A stretch of DNA of 64,000 nt, taken from contig NZ_BDCG01000018.1 of assembly GCF_001613385.1 (NCBI RefSeq), positions 186,001 through 250,000 of the forward strand, read 5' to 3'. The notes below the pieces were generated by a model, which did no database searches, was not told where the DNA came from, and was given only the letters and a program-made list of their open reading frames with translations. Made by a program: the position numbers and the translations under genes. Positions 17,419-25,006 of the stretch are shown here, piece after piece. Numbering within the stretch: the first letter of the stretch is position 1; each line of letters opens with the position of its first letter. This DNA comes from Nocardia flavorosea NBRC 108225. Lineage in GTDB: Bacteria; Actinomycetota; Actinomycetes; Mycobacteriales; Mycobacteriaceae.

Positions 17419-18135
17419 TCACCGGCCTCGAGGTATGCGGAACCCCCGGAAGGCGACCTGCTTACGGGTGCGGAAACCGAGCCGCTCGTACAGGGCGATC
17501 GCGCCGGTATTGGTTTCGAGCACATGCAGAAACGGCCGTTCGCCCCGCGCCACGATCCGTGCGACCAGCTCACCGATCAAATCGGCCGCATATCCTTTAC
17601 CCCGCGCCTCGGGGGCCGTGCACACCGCGCTGACCTCGGTCCATCCCGGTGGCCGCAACCGTTCACCCGCCATCGCCACCAGCCTGCCCCGCTCGCGGAT
17701 GCCGAGGTAGGTACCGAGTTCGTGGGTGCGCGATCGGAACGGCCCCGGCTGTGTCCGCGCGATCAGATCGAGCATCTCCGGCACACTGTCCGCGCCGAGT
17801 TCCACCACATCGGCGTTCAGGCCGGACCATTGTTCCGGCCCGATCATCTGCCGGCCGTCGAGGGCGAAAACCGGCTCCCAGTCCGCGGGTGGCCGCGCCG
17901 GGCAACTGAACATATCCGCGACCTCACCGCGCCCGACCAGCCGGGCCAGGTCTTCCCATGCCTGCTCGTCCGGTTCGTTACTCACGGCGGCGAACGACGC
18001 GACCTCCGGCAGGTACGTACCGGCCCGCCCGGCCCACCGGCTCAGGTGCGCATGCCGTCCCCGCAGCGATTCACCCACGGGATCGTCCAGTTCGACGGCG
18101 CAGTCCACGGCCGTGCTGTACCCCTTGTTGTCCAC
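17419..18135 (-). CDS. GNAT-family N-acetyltransferase
   Basis: 238 residues, GTG start. The acetyl-CoA domain occupies the C-terminal half: AVCTAPEARGKGYAADLIGELVARI is the R/Q-x-x-G-x-G/A loop, followed by LHVLETNTGAIALYERLGFRTRKQVAFRGF. The N-terminal ~100 residues are poorly conserved (FR47-like arrangement). Substrate unknown. No close operon partner: 171 nt separate it from the upstream nucleotidyltransferase gene. Confidence 0.85.
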   Translation of the reverse strand: MDNKGYSTAVDCAVELDDPVGESLRGRHAHLSRWAGRAGTYLPEVASFAAVSNEPDEQAWEDLARLVGRGEVADMFSCPARPPADWEPVFALDGRQMIGPEQWSGLNADVVELGADSVPEMLDLIARTQPGPFRSRTHELGTYLGIRERGRLVAMAGERLRPPGWTEVSAVCTAPEARGKGYAADLIGELVARIVARGERPFLHVLETNTGAIALYERLGFRTRKQVAFRGFRIPRGR

Positions 18136-18306
18136 ACAGCGAGTATGCCGGTTCGGTCGGCGACCGGACCGGCCGCGATCGCCCTGGCCGCCGTACGCGT
18201 CTCGTTCGACCGCCGTCTCCGGTGGCTACCGTCGAGGACGGCCCACGGCGGATGCGGTGTCGAAATCGCCGATACCTCGGCCGGTGCACTCCGTCCGGAG
18301 GCCAGG

Positions 18307-19029
18307 TCAGCCGGGGCCGTCGGCTTTGAATCCGTCGAAGAGCGGGCCGCCGAACTCGTGCAGCGCCCGGGTGACGATACCCACCAACGGTTCGATGGTG
18401 CCGTGCGCCACAGACCGGACCCCTCGCGCCAGCGCGTGCGAGTAGTCCGTGCCGGCCTCTCGATCGAAGGAGGCCAGCTCGCGGTGTAACCATTTGCCGC
18501 TGCCCATCCACCGGCCGTGCCCCGTGAGCACCAGTTCTGCCGTGGCCCGCCACAAGCCGAACGCGATCAGCAGGCGTTCGTCGTCGTCGCGGGAGCCCAC
18601 GAGATCATCGAGCAGATCGGTGAGCCCGTAGCGCTCGGCTCGCAGTTCCTCGACACCGAGCGGTTCCGGGCCGGCGGCCAGCAGAGCTGCGCATTTTTCC
18701 TGCAGATACGCACCGCTCCCGTCGCTATCGAGCAGAATCTGCGTCTGCCCGATCAGTCGCAAGGTCGTCGGCTTCCTGGCCGTGCGTTCCGTGGCGAGGA
18801 AATACTCCATCGACGACTCGGTGTGTACGAACAGCTCTACGGGCCAGCGGTGATATCGCAGCGATTCGCGGTACGGCGCAGGCGGGCCCGCGAGTAGCAC
18901 GGTGATATCCAGGTCGGAAGTCGGCGGGGCAGTCCCGAGGACAGTGCTGCCCCCCAGCCACGCCGCCCGCGCCTGCGGAAAACGTTCGTGTACCAGTTTT
19001 CTGGCGGTATCGAATCCGGCGATGCTCAT
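18307..19029 (-). CDS. nucleotidyltransferase-fold protein
   Basis: 240 residues from ATG 19029 (MSIAGFDTARKLVHERFPQ). The polymerase-beta-like motif is complete: AAWLGGSTVLGTAPPTSDLDITVLL (GGS plus D-x-D), so divalent-metal nucleotidyl transfer is possible. The C-terminal half is helical (LLDDLVGSRDDDERLLIAFGLWRATAELVL), like a HEPN or substrate-binding bundle, reminiscent of aminoglycoside nucleotidyltransferase-like proteins. No toxin/antitoxin partner nearby. The open frame to 19152 adds an unlikely N-terminus. Confidence 0.75.
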   Translation of the reverse strand: MSIAGFDTARKLVHERFPQARAAWLGGSTVLGTAPPTSDLDITVLLAGPPAPYRESLRYHRWPVELFVHTESSMEYFLATERTARKPTTLRLIGQTQILLDSDGSGAYLQEKCAALLAAGPEPLGVEELRAERYGLTDLLDDLVGSRDDDERLLIAFGLWRATAELVLTGHGRWMGSGKWLHRELASFDREAGTDYSHALARGVRSVAHGTIEPLVGIVTRALHEFGGPLFDGFKADGPG

Positions 19030-19417
19030 GCCCCGATCCGACCGCAGACCGGCTGAGCACGCAAAGGAGTCTCCGGATTCGGGAAGTATCCAGACCATCG
19101 AGTTCGGCGAGGTAGCTGTCCTGTGCCTGGCCGGCTGCCGGGTGGTATCCATGGGGCCGCCGGTACCCGTGGTCCACAGCGGTGCGATACCGGACCTGGA
19201 CCATGAGCTCCCGGCGCTGATCCGGTTGCCATGGATCGGCGCGGCCGGAATCGACCGGGTGTCTTTTCGTCATGACCGACAGGCCGCTCACGACCACAGC
19301 GAGCTATGGCGACCGGACGCGAGAACGGCCACCCGGGGCGGCGCCGGCGAGGGCGCCGCGGACCGGATGGCCGCTGGATCGATCACCGCCAACCCGACGG
19401 GCGATCGATCCGGGTAC
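19030..19417. other. ~390-bp gap; no gene seen
   Basis: Between the nucleotidyltransferase start and the DoxX terminator-like hairpin. Open frames on both strands are overlapping, basic and without domains. Confidence 0.45.
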
Positions 19418-19459
19418 GCGCGATCGGCGATCGGTGGTATCACCGATCGCCGATCGCGC
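19418..19459 (-). terminator. perfect 19-bp hairpin downstream of the DoxX gene
   Basis: Arms 19418-19436 and 19441-19459 are perfect reverse complements (GCGCGATCGGCGATCGGTG) with a 4-nt GTAT loop. It begins 11 nt after the DoxX stop codon on the minus strand. No U-tract follows, as for many actinobacterial intrinsic terminators. It could alternatively be a protein-binding palindrome because of its repeated CGATCG. Confidence 0.65.
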
Positions 19460-19470
19460 TTATGTGGTTG

Positions 19471-19899
19471 TCATCGTGCGACAGAGTTGCGCAGTCCGGT
19501 GACGGTGGCACGGCGCTCGTAGGCGATCCAGGCGAAGATCGCGGCGAGGACCAGGGGGAAGATCGCCATCGAAGGCTTGTCGGCGATGAAAGCCTGTGTT
19601 CCGGCGGCGAGGACGGTGAGGACGGTCAAGCCCGCGGCGGCGAGGGCGGAAAGTCGCGGCACCATCAGGCCGATACCGCCCGCGACCTCGGCCACTCCGA
19701 TGAAGACGAGCAGCGCGAAGGGGATGGACAGGTTCTCGGAAGCGTTGTCCGACAAGGCGTGCGGCATCACGAGCTTCGGCCCGCCGGAGGCGATGATGAA
19801 GAACAGGCCGAGCAGGATCTGCAGCGTCCACAGGATGCGGTTGCGGATCGTGCCGGGGCGGTCGGCGACAACGGTGGTGGTGGGGTTCGCGGTGGTCAT
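19471..19899 (-). CDS. DoxX-family membrane protein
   Basis: 142 residues from ATG 19899, preceded by AGAAGGACC. Four hydrophobic helices in the DoxX pattern: ILWTLQILLGLFFIIASGGPKL (with the Gly-Pro-Lys of the first helix), FALLVFIGVAEVAGGIGLMV, ALAAAGLTVLTVLAAGTQAF and MAIFPLVLAAIFAWIAYERR. DoxX proteins are linked to redox or thiol metabolism in the membrane; role here unknown. A strong hairpin follows the stop. Confidence 0.88.
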   Translation of the reverse strand: MTTANPTTTVVADRPGTIRNRILWTLQILLGLFFIIASGGPKLVMPHALSDNASENLSIPFALLVFIGVAEVAGGIGLMVPRLSALAAAGLTVLTVLAAGTQAFIADKPSMAIFPLVLAAIFAWIAYERRATVTGLRNSVAR

Positions 19900-20032
19900 G
19901 GCTGGTCCTTCTGGTCGGTCGCGCCGGGTTGGTAGCGCGTTCAACCGATAGGACGGGGCATCGTCGGCGGAGTCATCGCTGGCCGCGAATTTTTTTCCGG
20001 AACTGCCGCTGGATCACGACAAGCGCCGTCGC

Positions 20033-20914
20033 CTACGCCGGGACGCCCGGCGATTGCGCGAGGAGCTGCCGGAGGATTTCGCCGGCATGTGTCCACAGCA
20101 GGGCGGCGCCGCTGTCGGGTAAGTAGTGCCTGGTCGCGTTCGGGATCCGCGCCGCGAGGGTGGCGCCGTGATCCGGGGAGTGGGTCGGGTTGGCGTCGCG
20201 CCCGCCGTACCAGAGGTGGACGCGGGCGGTGAGGTCCTCGACGCGGAACGGCCAGCGCGCGAAATGCAGAACCGTATCGCGTGCATACCCGGCCGGACCC
20301 TGCGCGAAGCCGGAAACCAGCGCGCGTCGGAAGGCGGCGGCGAAATCCGGTTGCCGGTAGAACGCCCGATCGACCTCGGAACCGCCCTCGACGCTCAACC
20401 GCCACAGCGTCTCGGCGCTCCCGAACTGCGCGAAATCGCGTTCGGCGCCGGCCGGATCGGCGGCCACCAGATCGACCGATCGCCGAACGTCGTCCGGCAG
20501 AACAGTTCCGGGGTGGGCGAGCTCGTCACCGCCGGAGACGATCGCCACCGCGGAGGTGAGCCCGCGCGCGGCCAGAGCGAGCGCGAACGGGGCTCCCTGG
20601 GAGAAACCGACGACCGCGGGATCGGTGAAGCCGAGTTGACCGATATCGTCGGCCCAATCCAGCAGTGTGCGCCCGGGCATTCCGGTGGATTCCCCCGATC
20701 CGGGCCGTTCCACCGAGATCAGCCGGACACCCAGCTCGGCCGTCGCGGTACCGCCGAATCCGAGCCGGCGCCCCCACCCGGCGCCGGGGCAGAACAACAC
20801 CGGCCGGCCGTCCGCCGGGCCCCATTCCGCCCATGCCGTTCGGCGACCGTCTCGCAACTCGGTTACGCCCACACGCGCGGGGTCTGCCACCTGTAGCGTG
20901 TCCATACCGGTCAT
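20033..20914 (-). CDS. alpha/beta hydrolase
   Basis: 293 residues from ATG 20914 (another ATG nine bases later). Fold signatures: PVLFCPGAGWGRRLGFGG oxyanion region, RLISVERPGSGEST, nucleophile elbow VVGFSQGAPFAL (Ser), acid in LWYGGRDANPTHSPDHG, which also supplies the terminal His. No signal peptide. The nearest relatives are probably generic esterases/epoxide hydrolase-like proteins. Substrate unknown. Confidence 0.87.
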   Translation of the reverse strand: MTGMDTLQVADPARVGVTELRDGRRTAWAEWGPADGRPVLFCPGAGWGRRLGFGGTATAELGVRLISVERPGSGESTGMPGRTLLDWADDIGQLGFTDPAVVGFSQGAPFALALAARGLTSAVAIVSGGDELAHPGTVLPDDVRRSVDLVAADPAGAERDFAQFGSAETLWRLSVEGGSEVDRAFYRQPDFAAAFRRALVSGFAQGPAGYARDTVLHFARWPFRVEDLTARVHLWYGGRDANPTHSPDHGATLAARIPNATRHYLPDSGAALLWTHAGEILRQLLAQSPGVPA

Positions 20915-21093
20915 GATGGCCACGCCGCAGCGGTCGGTACAAGGGGTTTTGTGCGACCGCTCCCGGTCCGCCGAGGCCATGAGCGGGCGGCCTGCTTCAC
21001 CGGCTCGAGCCGTGTGGGGGCCGTGCCGACCTCATGGGCTGCATGCCTGGTGGTTGCGCTCCGACGGGAATCCGGCCGGCCGTCGGTGCGGTA

Positions 21094-22284
21094 TCAGGCG
21101 CGCGGGATGTGGAATTCCCATTCCGTACCCTCGCCGACGATATCGGCGGTGAGTAGTTCGGCCGTACCCCCGAGGGCGGCGATACGGCCGGTGATCGAGC
21201 GGGACACTCCCATCCGGCCCTCGTTCTCTGCTTCGGCGAGGCGGCCGGGTGGGATACCCATACCGTCGTCGCGGACACTGACGACCAGTTCGGTACCGGT
21301 GTCCTCCAGCAGGACATAGGCGCGTGCGTCGGGTCCTGCGTGCAGTTCGACGTTGGTCAGGGCGGCGGCGACCGCGGCGGTGATCTCCTGGGCCGTCCAG
21401 CGGCCGACGCGGACCGGTTCGCCCGGAGTGGAGACCACCACCCTGGGCGTGGCCTGCGCGGTCAACTGTGGACGTAGGTCGACGGCGGTCTCACCGTTGT
21501 CCGATTGCGCGGCCTGTTCGGAGATCAGCCGTCGCAGCGCGACTTCCTGCTCACCCGCGCGCTGCGCCAGTTCCCTTGCCGGGCCACCTATTTCATTGCC
21601 GCGCCGGGTGATGTAGGAAAGGATTTGCAGAACGCCGTCGTGTACCTGGCGGGCCAGTCGTTCCCGTTCCTCGGTGGCCGCGGTGAGCCGTACCGCGCGC
21701 TGTAGCTGTTCCTGGGCGCGGCGGGCGGTATTGGCGGCCAGGCCCAGCGCCAGACCTACCGACACCAGAACGGGCGCCGTCGCATCGGCCCACACATCCT
21801 CGCCCCACTGCTGCCGCATGGTGATGATCGTGGCCGCGATGAGCAGGCCGGAACCGACGCCGGCGAGCGGACCGCGCAGGATGGCGGCGGAGATGACCGC
21901 GTTCGCCGACCACATGGTGGTGGGTAGCGGTTGGTGTCCGTGATACCAGTCGTAATCGGCGACCAGGGGAGTGGCCGCGATCAGTCCGAGCACCACGATA
22001 TGGTCGCCCACCACGACAAGCGTGCGCGTGCGTGCGGTATCGGAGGTGCGCCGGTGGGTCAGGAGCAGGGCGGAGATACCGGACCAGATCACCATGAGCG
22101 TGATGAAGAACCAGCTCAGTAATCGATTCTCGTAATGCTGCACCGACGCGATCTGCTGTCCCACCGCGTACAGCAGCGTGACCAGCCGGAACGCCTGGAC
22201 GGCGCGCCACAGTGGTGCGGTCGCGGCGTCGGCGGGGTCGGGTGCGTAGTACGGCGACCCCCGTGGGGGCCTGGTCGTGGCCAT
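21094..22284 (-). CDS. MacS-family sensor histidine kinase
   Basis: 396 residues. N-terminal membrane sensor with about five to six helices (residues ~30-185: FRLVTLLYAVGQQI, LLSWFFITLMVIWSGISALLL, TLVVVGDHIVVLGLIAATP, VLVSVGLALGLAAN). HisKA_3 box with phospho-acceptor H215 in EERERLARQVHDGVLQIL; ATPase N-box AALTNVELHA and G1 box VSVRDDGMGIPPGRL. It starts 8 nt after the bioD stop, so it may share the bioF-bioD transcript. Probable partner: the LuxR-type regulator at 16553-17221. Signal unknown. Confidence 0.9.
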   Translation of the reverse strand: MATTRPPRGSPYYAPDPADAATAPLWRAVQAFRLVTLLYAVGQQIASVQHYENRLLSWFFITLMVIWSGISALLLTHRRTSDTARTRTLVVVGDHIVVLGLIAATPLVADYDWYHGHQPLPTTMWSANAVISAAILRGPLAGVGSGLLIAATIITMRQQWGEDVWADATAPVLVSVGLALGLAANTARRAQEQLQRAVRLTAATEERERLARQVHDGVLQILSYITRRGNEIGGPARELAQRAGEQEVALRRLISEQAAQSDNGETAVDLRPQLTAQATPRVVVSTPGEPVRVGRWTAQEITAAVAAALTNVELHAGPDARAYVLLEDTGTELVVSVRDDGMGIPPGRLAEAENEGRMGVSRSITGRIAALGGTAELLTADIVGEGTEWEFHIPRA

Positions 22285-22292
22285 ACCGAACT

Positions 22293-23024
22293 CTAAGCAG
22301 TGAGCGTGCGCGGCTCAGGCCGAAATGCCTGATCGCCGTCGGATATCCCCGGGTACCGCCGTGCCCAGGTCCGGGTGAACCAGCCGGGCGCGGCTGCCCG
22401 GAACCGCGGCGGTGCCCACGAGCCCGCGCCCGCGGGAAGAGTTCCGACGATTGCAGTCCCGGTGACTCGCGGCAGGTCGGTGCGATTGGTCCGGGTCGCC
22501 AGATCGGGGTGTTGCGGCCAGGAGCCCACCACCAGGCCGGCGCACGGTACACCGGCCTGTGCCAAGGTCCGGATGGTGAGTTCGCTGTGGTTGAGCGTGC
22601 CCAGGCCCGGAGCGGTCACCACCAGTACCGGTGCCGCGAGCTCGCGGGCGAGGTCGAGCAAGGTGAACTCGCCGAGCCGCACCAGCAGGCCGCCGGCGCC
22701 TTCGACCAGTGTCAGGTCTGCATCGTCGAGAGCGGCTATGGCGGAAACGGTTTCGGTCAGGGTGAGGGGTGGGGCGCCGCACCGGCGGGCGGCGGTATCA
22801 GGGGCAAGCGGGTCGGGATAGCGGGCCAGTTCGAGCGTCCGGGTCACCCCGGAGAGCGCGGTGATCGTGGCGAGATCGCCGGGTTCGGCGGCCGCGACAC
22901 CGGTTTGAGCGGGTTTGCAGACCGCTACGGTGCGGCCGGCGGCGTGGGCGGTGGCCGCGAGGGCGGCGGTGGTGACGGTTTTGCCGACCTCGGTGGACGT
23001 GCCGGTGACGAACAGCATGGTCAT
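22293..23024 (-). CDS. bioD: dethiobiotin synthetase
   Basis: 243 residues from ATG 23024, overlapping the bioF stop (ATGA), so translationally coupled. ATP-dependent closure of the ureido ring from diaminopelargonate and CO2. P-loop GTSTEVGKT at residues 8-16; VCKPAQTG substrate lysine; LVEGAGGLLVRL with the Mg-binding Glu; LNHSELTIRTL typical of the family. The frame is open much farther upstream, but that part lies inside bioF in another frame and is a shadow. Confidence 0.96.
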   Translation of the reverse strand: MTMLFVTGTSTEVGKTVTTAALAATAHAAGRTVAVCKPAQTGVAAAEPGDLATITALSGVTRTLELARYPDPLAPDTAARRCGAPPLTLTETVSAIAALDDADLTLVEGAGGLLVRLGEFTLLDLARELAAPVLVVTAPGLGTLNHSELTIRTLAQAGVPCAGLVVGSWPQHPDLATRTNRTDLPRVTGTAIVGTLPAGAGSWAPPRFRAAAPGWFTRTWARRYPGISDGDQAFRPEPRTLTA

Positions 23025-24187
23025 GCGGGCACCACCGCGGTGTTCCGTGCGTGCGCCAGCACCGGGATCAAAATCTCTGCCAGGGTTTCGAGATCGGCGG
23101 GGGTCAGATCGGCGCGGGCGGTGAGGCGGAGCCGGGAGGTGCCCTCGGGAACCGACGGCGGCCGGAAGCACCCCACTTCCACGCCTAGTTCGCGGCAGGT
23201 GCATGCGGCGTCGTGGGCGATCTGCGGGTCACCGAGGAGAATCGGGACTACCGCCGAATCCGGTGCCGGTACCCCGGCGATCCGGGCGATCTCGGCGGCG
23301 CGATCCAGTACCCGGCGCCCGAGCCCCGGCTCGCGGCGCAGAATCCGCAGCGCAGCGCGGGCGGCGCCGACGGCGGCGGGTGCCAGCCCGGTATCGAAGA
23401 TCATGGTGCGTGCGGTGTCGATGAGATGGGCGCGCACCCGTTCGTCGCCCACAACCGCACCGCCCTGGGCGGCGAGGGCTTTGGACAGGGTCAGGGTGAC
23501 GATCACGTCGGGTTCGCCCGCCAGCCCGGTTTCCTGGACGAGGCCGCGCCCTCCGTGGCCGCGCACGCCGAGTCCGTGTGCTTCATCGACGAGCAGGAGG
23601 GCGTTGTGGTTGCGGGTCACGCGGTGCAGTTCGGCCAGCGGCGCCAGATCGCCGTCGGCGCTGAACACGGAATCGGTGAGTACGAGGGCGCGCTCCTCGG
23701 TGCGGTCGGCCAGTAGCCGGGCGACGGCGGCAGTGTCGCGGTGCGGTGCGATCGCCACCCGGGCGCGGGAGAGCCGGCAGGCATCCACGAGGGAGGCGTG
23801 GCACCCGGCGTCGGAGACGATCAGCGAACCCCGGCCGGTCAGCGCGGTCACTGCGCCGAGGTTGGCGGCGTAACCGGAGGAGAAGACCAGGCCGGCCGGG
23901 AATCCGGTGAATTCGGCCAGTTCGGCTTCCAGGAGTTCATGGTCGGTGGTGGTTCCGGTGACCAGGCGCGAACCGGTCGACCCGGCGCCCCAGCGCTGTA
24001 CCGCCTCGATGGCTCCGTCGCGAACTTCCGGGTGGCCCGTGAGGCCCAGATAATCGTTGGAGGCGAGGTCCAATGCCGGTGAGTCCGCGGTGCGCGGGCG
24101 TAGATGCCGTCGTAGTCCGGCGGTCGCGCGGTTCGCCGCATGGTCGTCGAGCCAGGCCAATGGGTCCGAGGTCACGCCAGGCACCAT
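23021..24187 (-). CDS. bioF: 8-amino-7-oxononanoate synthase
   Basis: 388 residues. PLP enzyme condensing pimeloyl thioester with alanine to KAPA. PLP lysine K236 in IVTLTLSKALAAQGGAV; DEAHGLGVRGHGGRG binds PLP; LDLASNDYLGLTGHPEV is the N-terminal signature; GAGSTGSRLVTGTTTDHELLE the substrate loop. The BioQ palindrome ends 3 nt before this ATG and no ribosome-binding site is visible, so the message may be leaderless, or a start slightly downstream (GTG, residue 5) could be used. Operon bioF-bioD, possibly continuing into the histidine kinase. Confidence 0.95.
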   Translation of the reverse strand: MVPGVTSDPLAWLDDHAANRATAGLRRHLRPRTADSPALDLASNDYLGLTGHPEVRDGAIEAVQRWGAGSTGSRLVTGTTTDHELLEAELAEFTGFPAGLVFSSGYAANLGAVTALTGRGSLIVSDAGCHASLVDACRLSRARVAIAPHRDTAAVARLLADRTEERALVLTDSVFSADGDLAPLAELHRVTRNHNALLLVDEAHGLGVRGHGGRGLVQETGLAGEPDVIVTLTLSKALAAQGGAVVGDERVRAHLIDTARTMIFDTGLAPAAVGAARAALRILRREPGLGRRVLDRAAEIARIAGVPAPDSAVVPILLGDPQIAHDAACTCRELGVEVGCFRPPSVPEGTSRLRLTARADLTPADLETLAEILIPVLAHARNTAVVPA

Positions 24188-24190
24188 ACT

Positions 24191-24203
24191 TGAACGCCGT
24201 TCA
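24191..24203. promoter_or_regulatory. BioQ operator at the bioF start
   Basis: TGAACGCCGTTCA, flanked by CT and AG so that the palindrome extends to CTTGAACGCCGTTCAAG. It lies immediately before the bioF ATG, overlapping the expected -10/start region. Confidence 0.87.
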
Positions 24204-24270
24204 AGGTTGCTATGGGTTCCGGTGTTCGGCGTAACAGGGCCGGGGTGTCAGGGTGTGGATGTGCGGACGG

Positions 24271-24858
24271 TCAGCGGATTTCCGCGCCCAGCCGGTGCCG
24301 GATGCCGGCGGTGAACAGTTGGAGTCCGAAGTCGAATCGGGCGGTCGGGTCGGGATCTTCCGCGGGCTCGGGGGAGCTGGGGGTGGGCAGGGCTCCGGCC
24401 GAGTCCATCTGCATCCGGGACTGTTCGTCGACGGTGTGGCCCAGCACGTAGTAGAGCAGCGTGTAGGCGGCGAGTTCGGCCTGTTCGCGGGGCATGCCGG
24501 CGCGTATCGCCGCGCCGGCGATACGCTCGCGGCCTTTGCTGGTGGTCAGGCGGGAGGCGTAGGTGGCGGATACCAGTTCCGCGCCGTCGCGATAGGCGAG
24601 CAGGCAGTTGCGCAGCCGGTGCGCCAATTCGGTCATCGCCCCCGGCCAGTCGCTCGCGGCGACGGGGTGTTCCATCGGGGCCAGGATCCGGTCGGCGACC
24701 GCGCCGAGCAATGCCTGTTTGTTGGGGAAGTGCCAGTACAGCGCGCCGGGCTGGACGTTCAGTGAACCGGCGAGCCGGCGCATGGTGAGGTCGGCGAGTC
24801 CGTACTGGTCGAGGATGGTGAGGGCTCCGTCCACGACATCGTCTCGGTGTAGCTGCAC
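24271..24858 (-). CDS. bioQ: TetR-family biotin regulator
   Basis: 195 residues from GTG 24858 (VQLHRDDVVDGALTILDQYG), with CCGGGAGGACC upstream. TetR helix-turn-helix at ~20-50: LADLTMRRLAGSLNVQPGALYWHFPNKQALLGAVADRIL. The ligand domain is followed by a Pro/Glu-rich insert (TPSSPEPAEDPDPT) near the C-terminus. Divergent from bioB with two BioQ-type operators in between, and further operators before bioA and bioF, which identifies it as BioQ, the actinobacterial biotin repressor. The frame extends to a TTG at 24921 that lies in the operator and is rejected as start. Confidence 0.88.
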   Translation of the reverse strand: MQLHRDDVVDGALTILDQYGLADLTMRRLAGSLNVQPGALYWHFPNKQALLGAVADRILAPMEHPVAASDWPGAMTELAHRLRNCLLAYRDGAELVSATYASRLTTSKGRERIAGAAIRAGMPREQAELAAYTLLYYVLGHTVDEQSRMQMDSAGALPTPSSPEPAEDPDPTARFDFGLQLFTAGIRHRLGAEIR

Positions 24859-24907
24859 AGTCGGTCCTCCCGGTGGCTTCGATACCGTCCCTGACGCTAC
24901 CCCAGCC

Positions 24908-24920
24908 TGAACGCTGTTCA
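24908..24920. promoter_or_regulatory. BioQ operator at bioQ
   Basis: TGAACGCTGTTCA in the bioQ-bioB divergent region, 50 nt upstream of the bioQ GTG. Suited to autoregulation. Centre-to-centre distance to the next operator is 34 bp. Confidence 0.87.
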
Positions 24921-24941
24921 ATCTTTGCCGTTACCCTGTCC

Positions 24942-24954
24942 TGAACGCTGTTCA
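24942..24954. promoter_or_regulatory. BioQ operator at bioB
   Basis: TGAACGCTGTTCA, same core as the bioQ-side operator, 52 nt upstream of the bioB GTG and placed to cover the bioB promoter. Confidence 0.87.
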
Positions 24955-25006
24955 AGTTCGGTGTGCCGGCCCGCAGCCGGACACCTCCCGACGAAGGGAT
25001 TCGCCA

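Noticed and set aside
24859..24921. bioQ start at TTG 24921
   Set aside because: It lies in the operator, is a rare start codon and has no ribosome-binding site; GTG 24858 has GGGAGGA.
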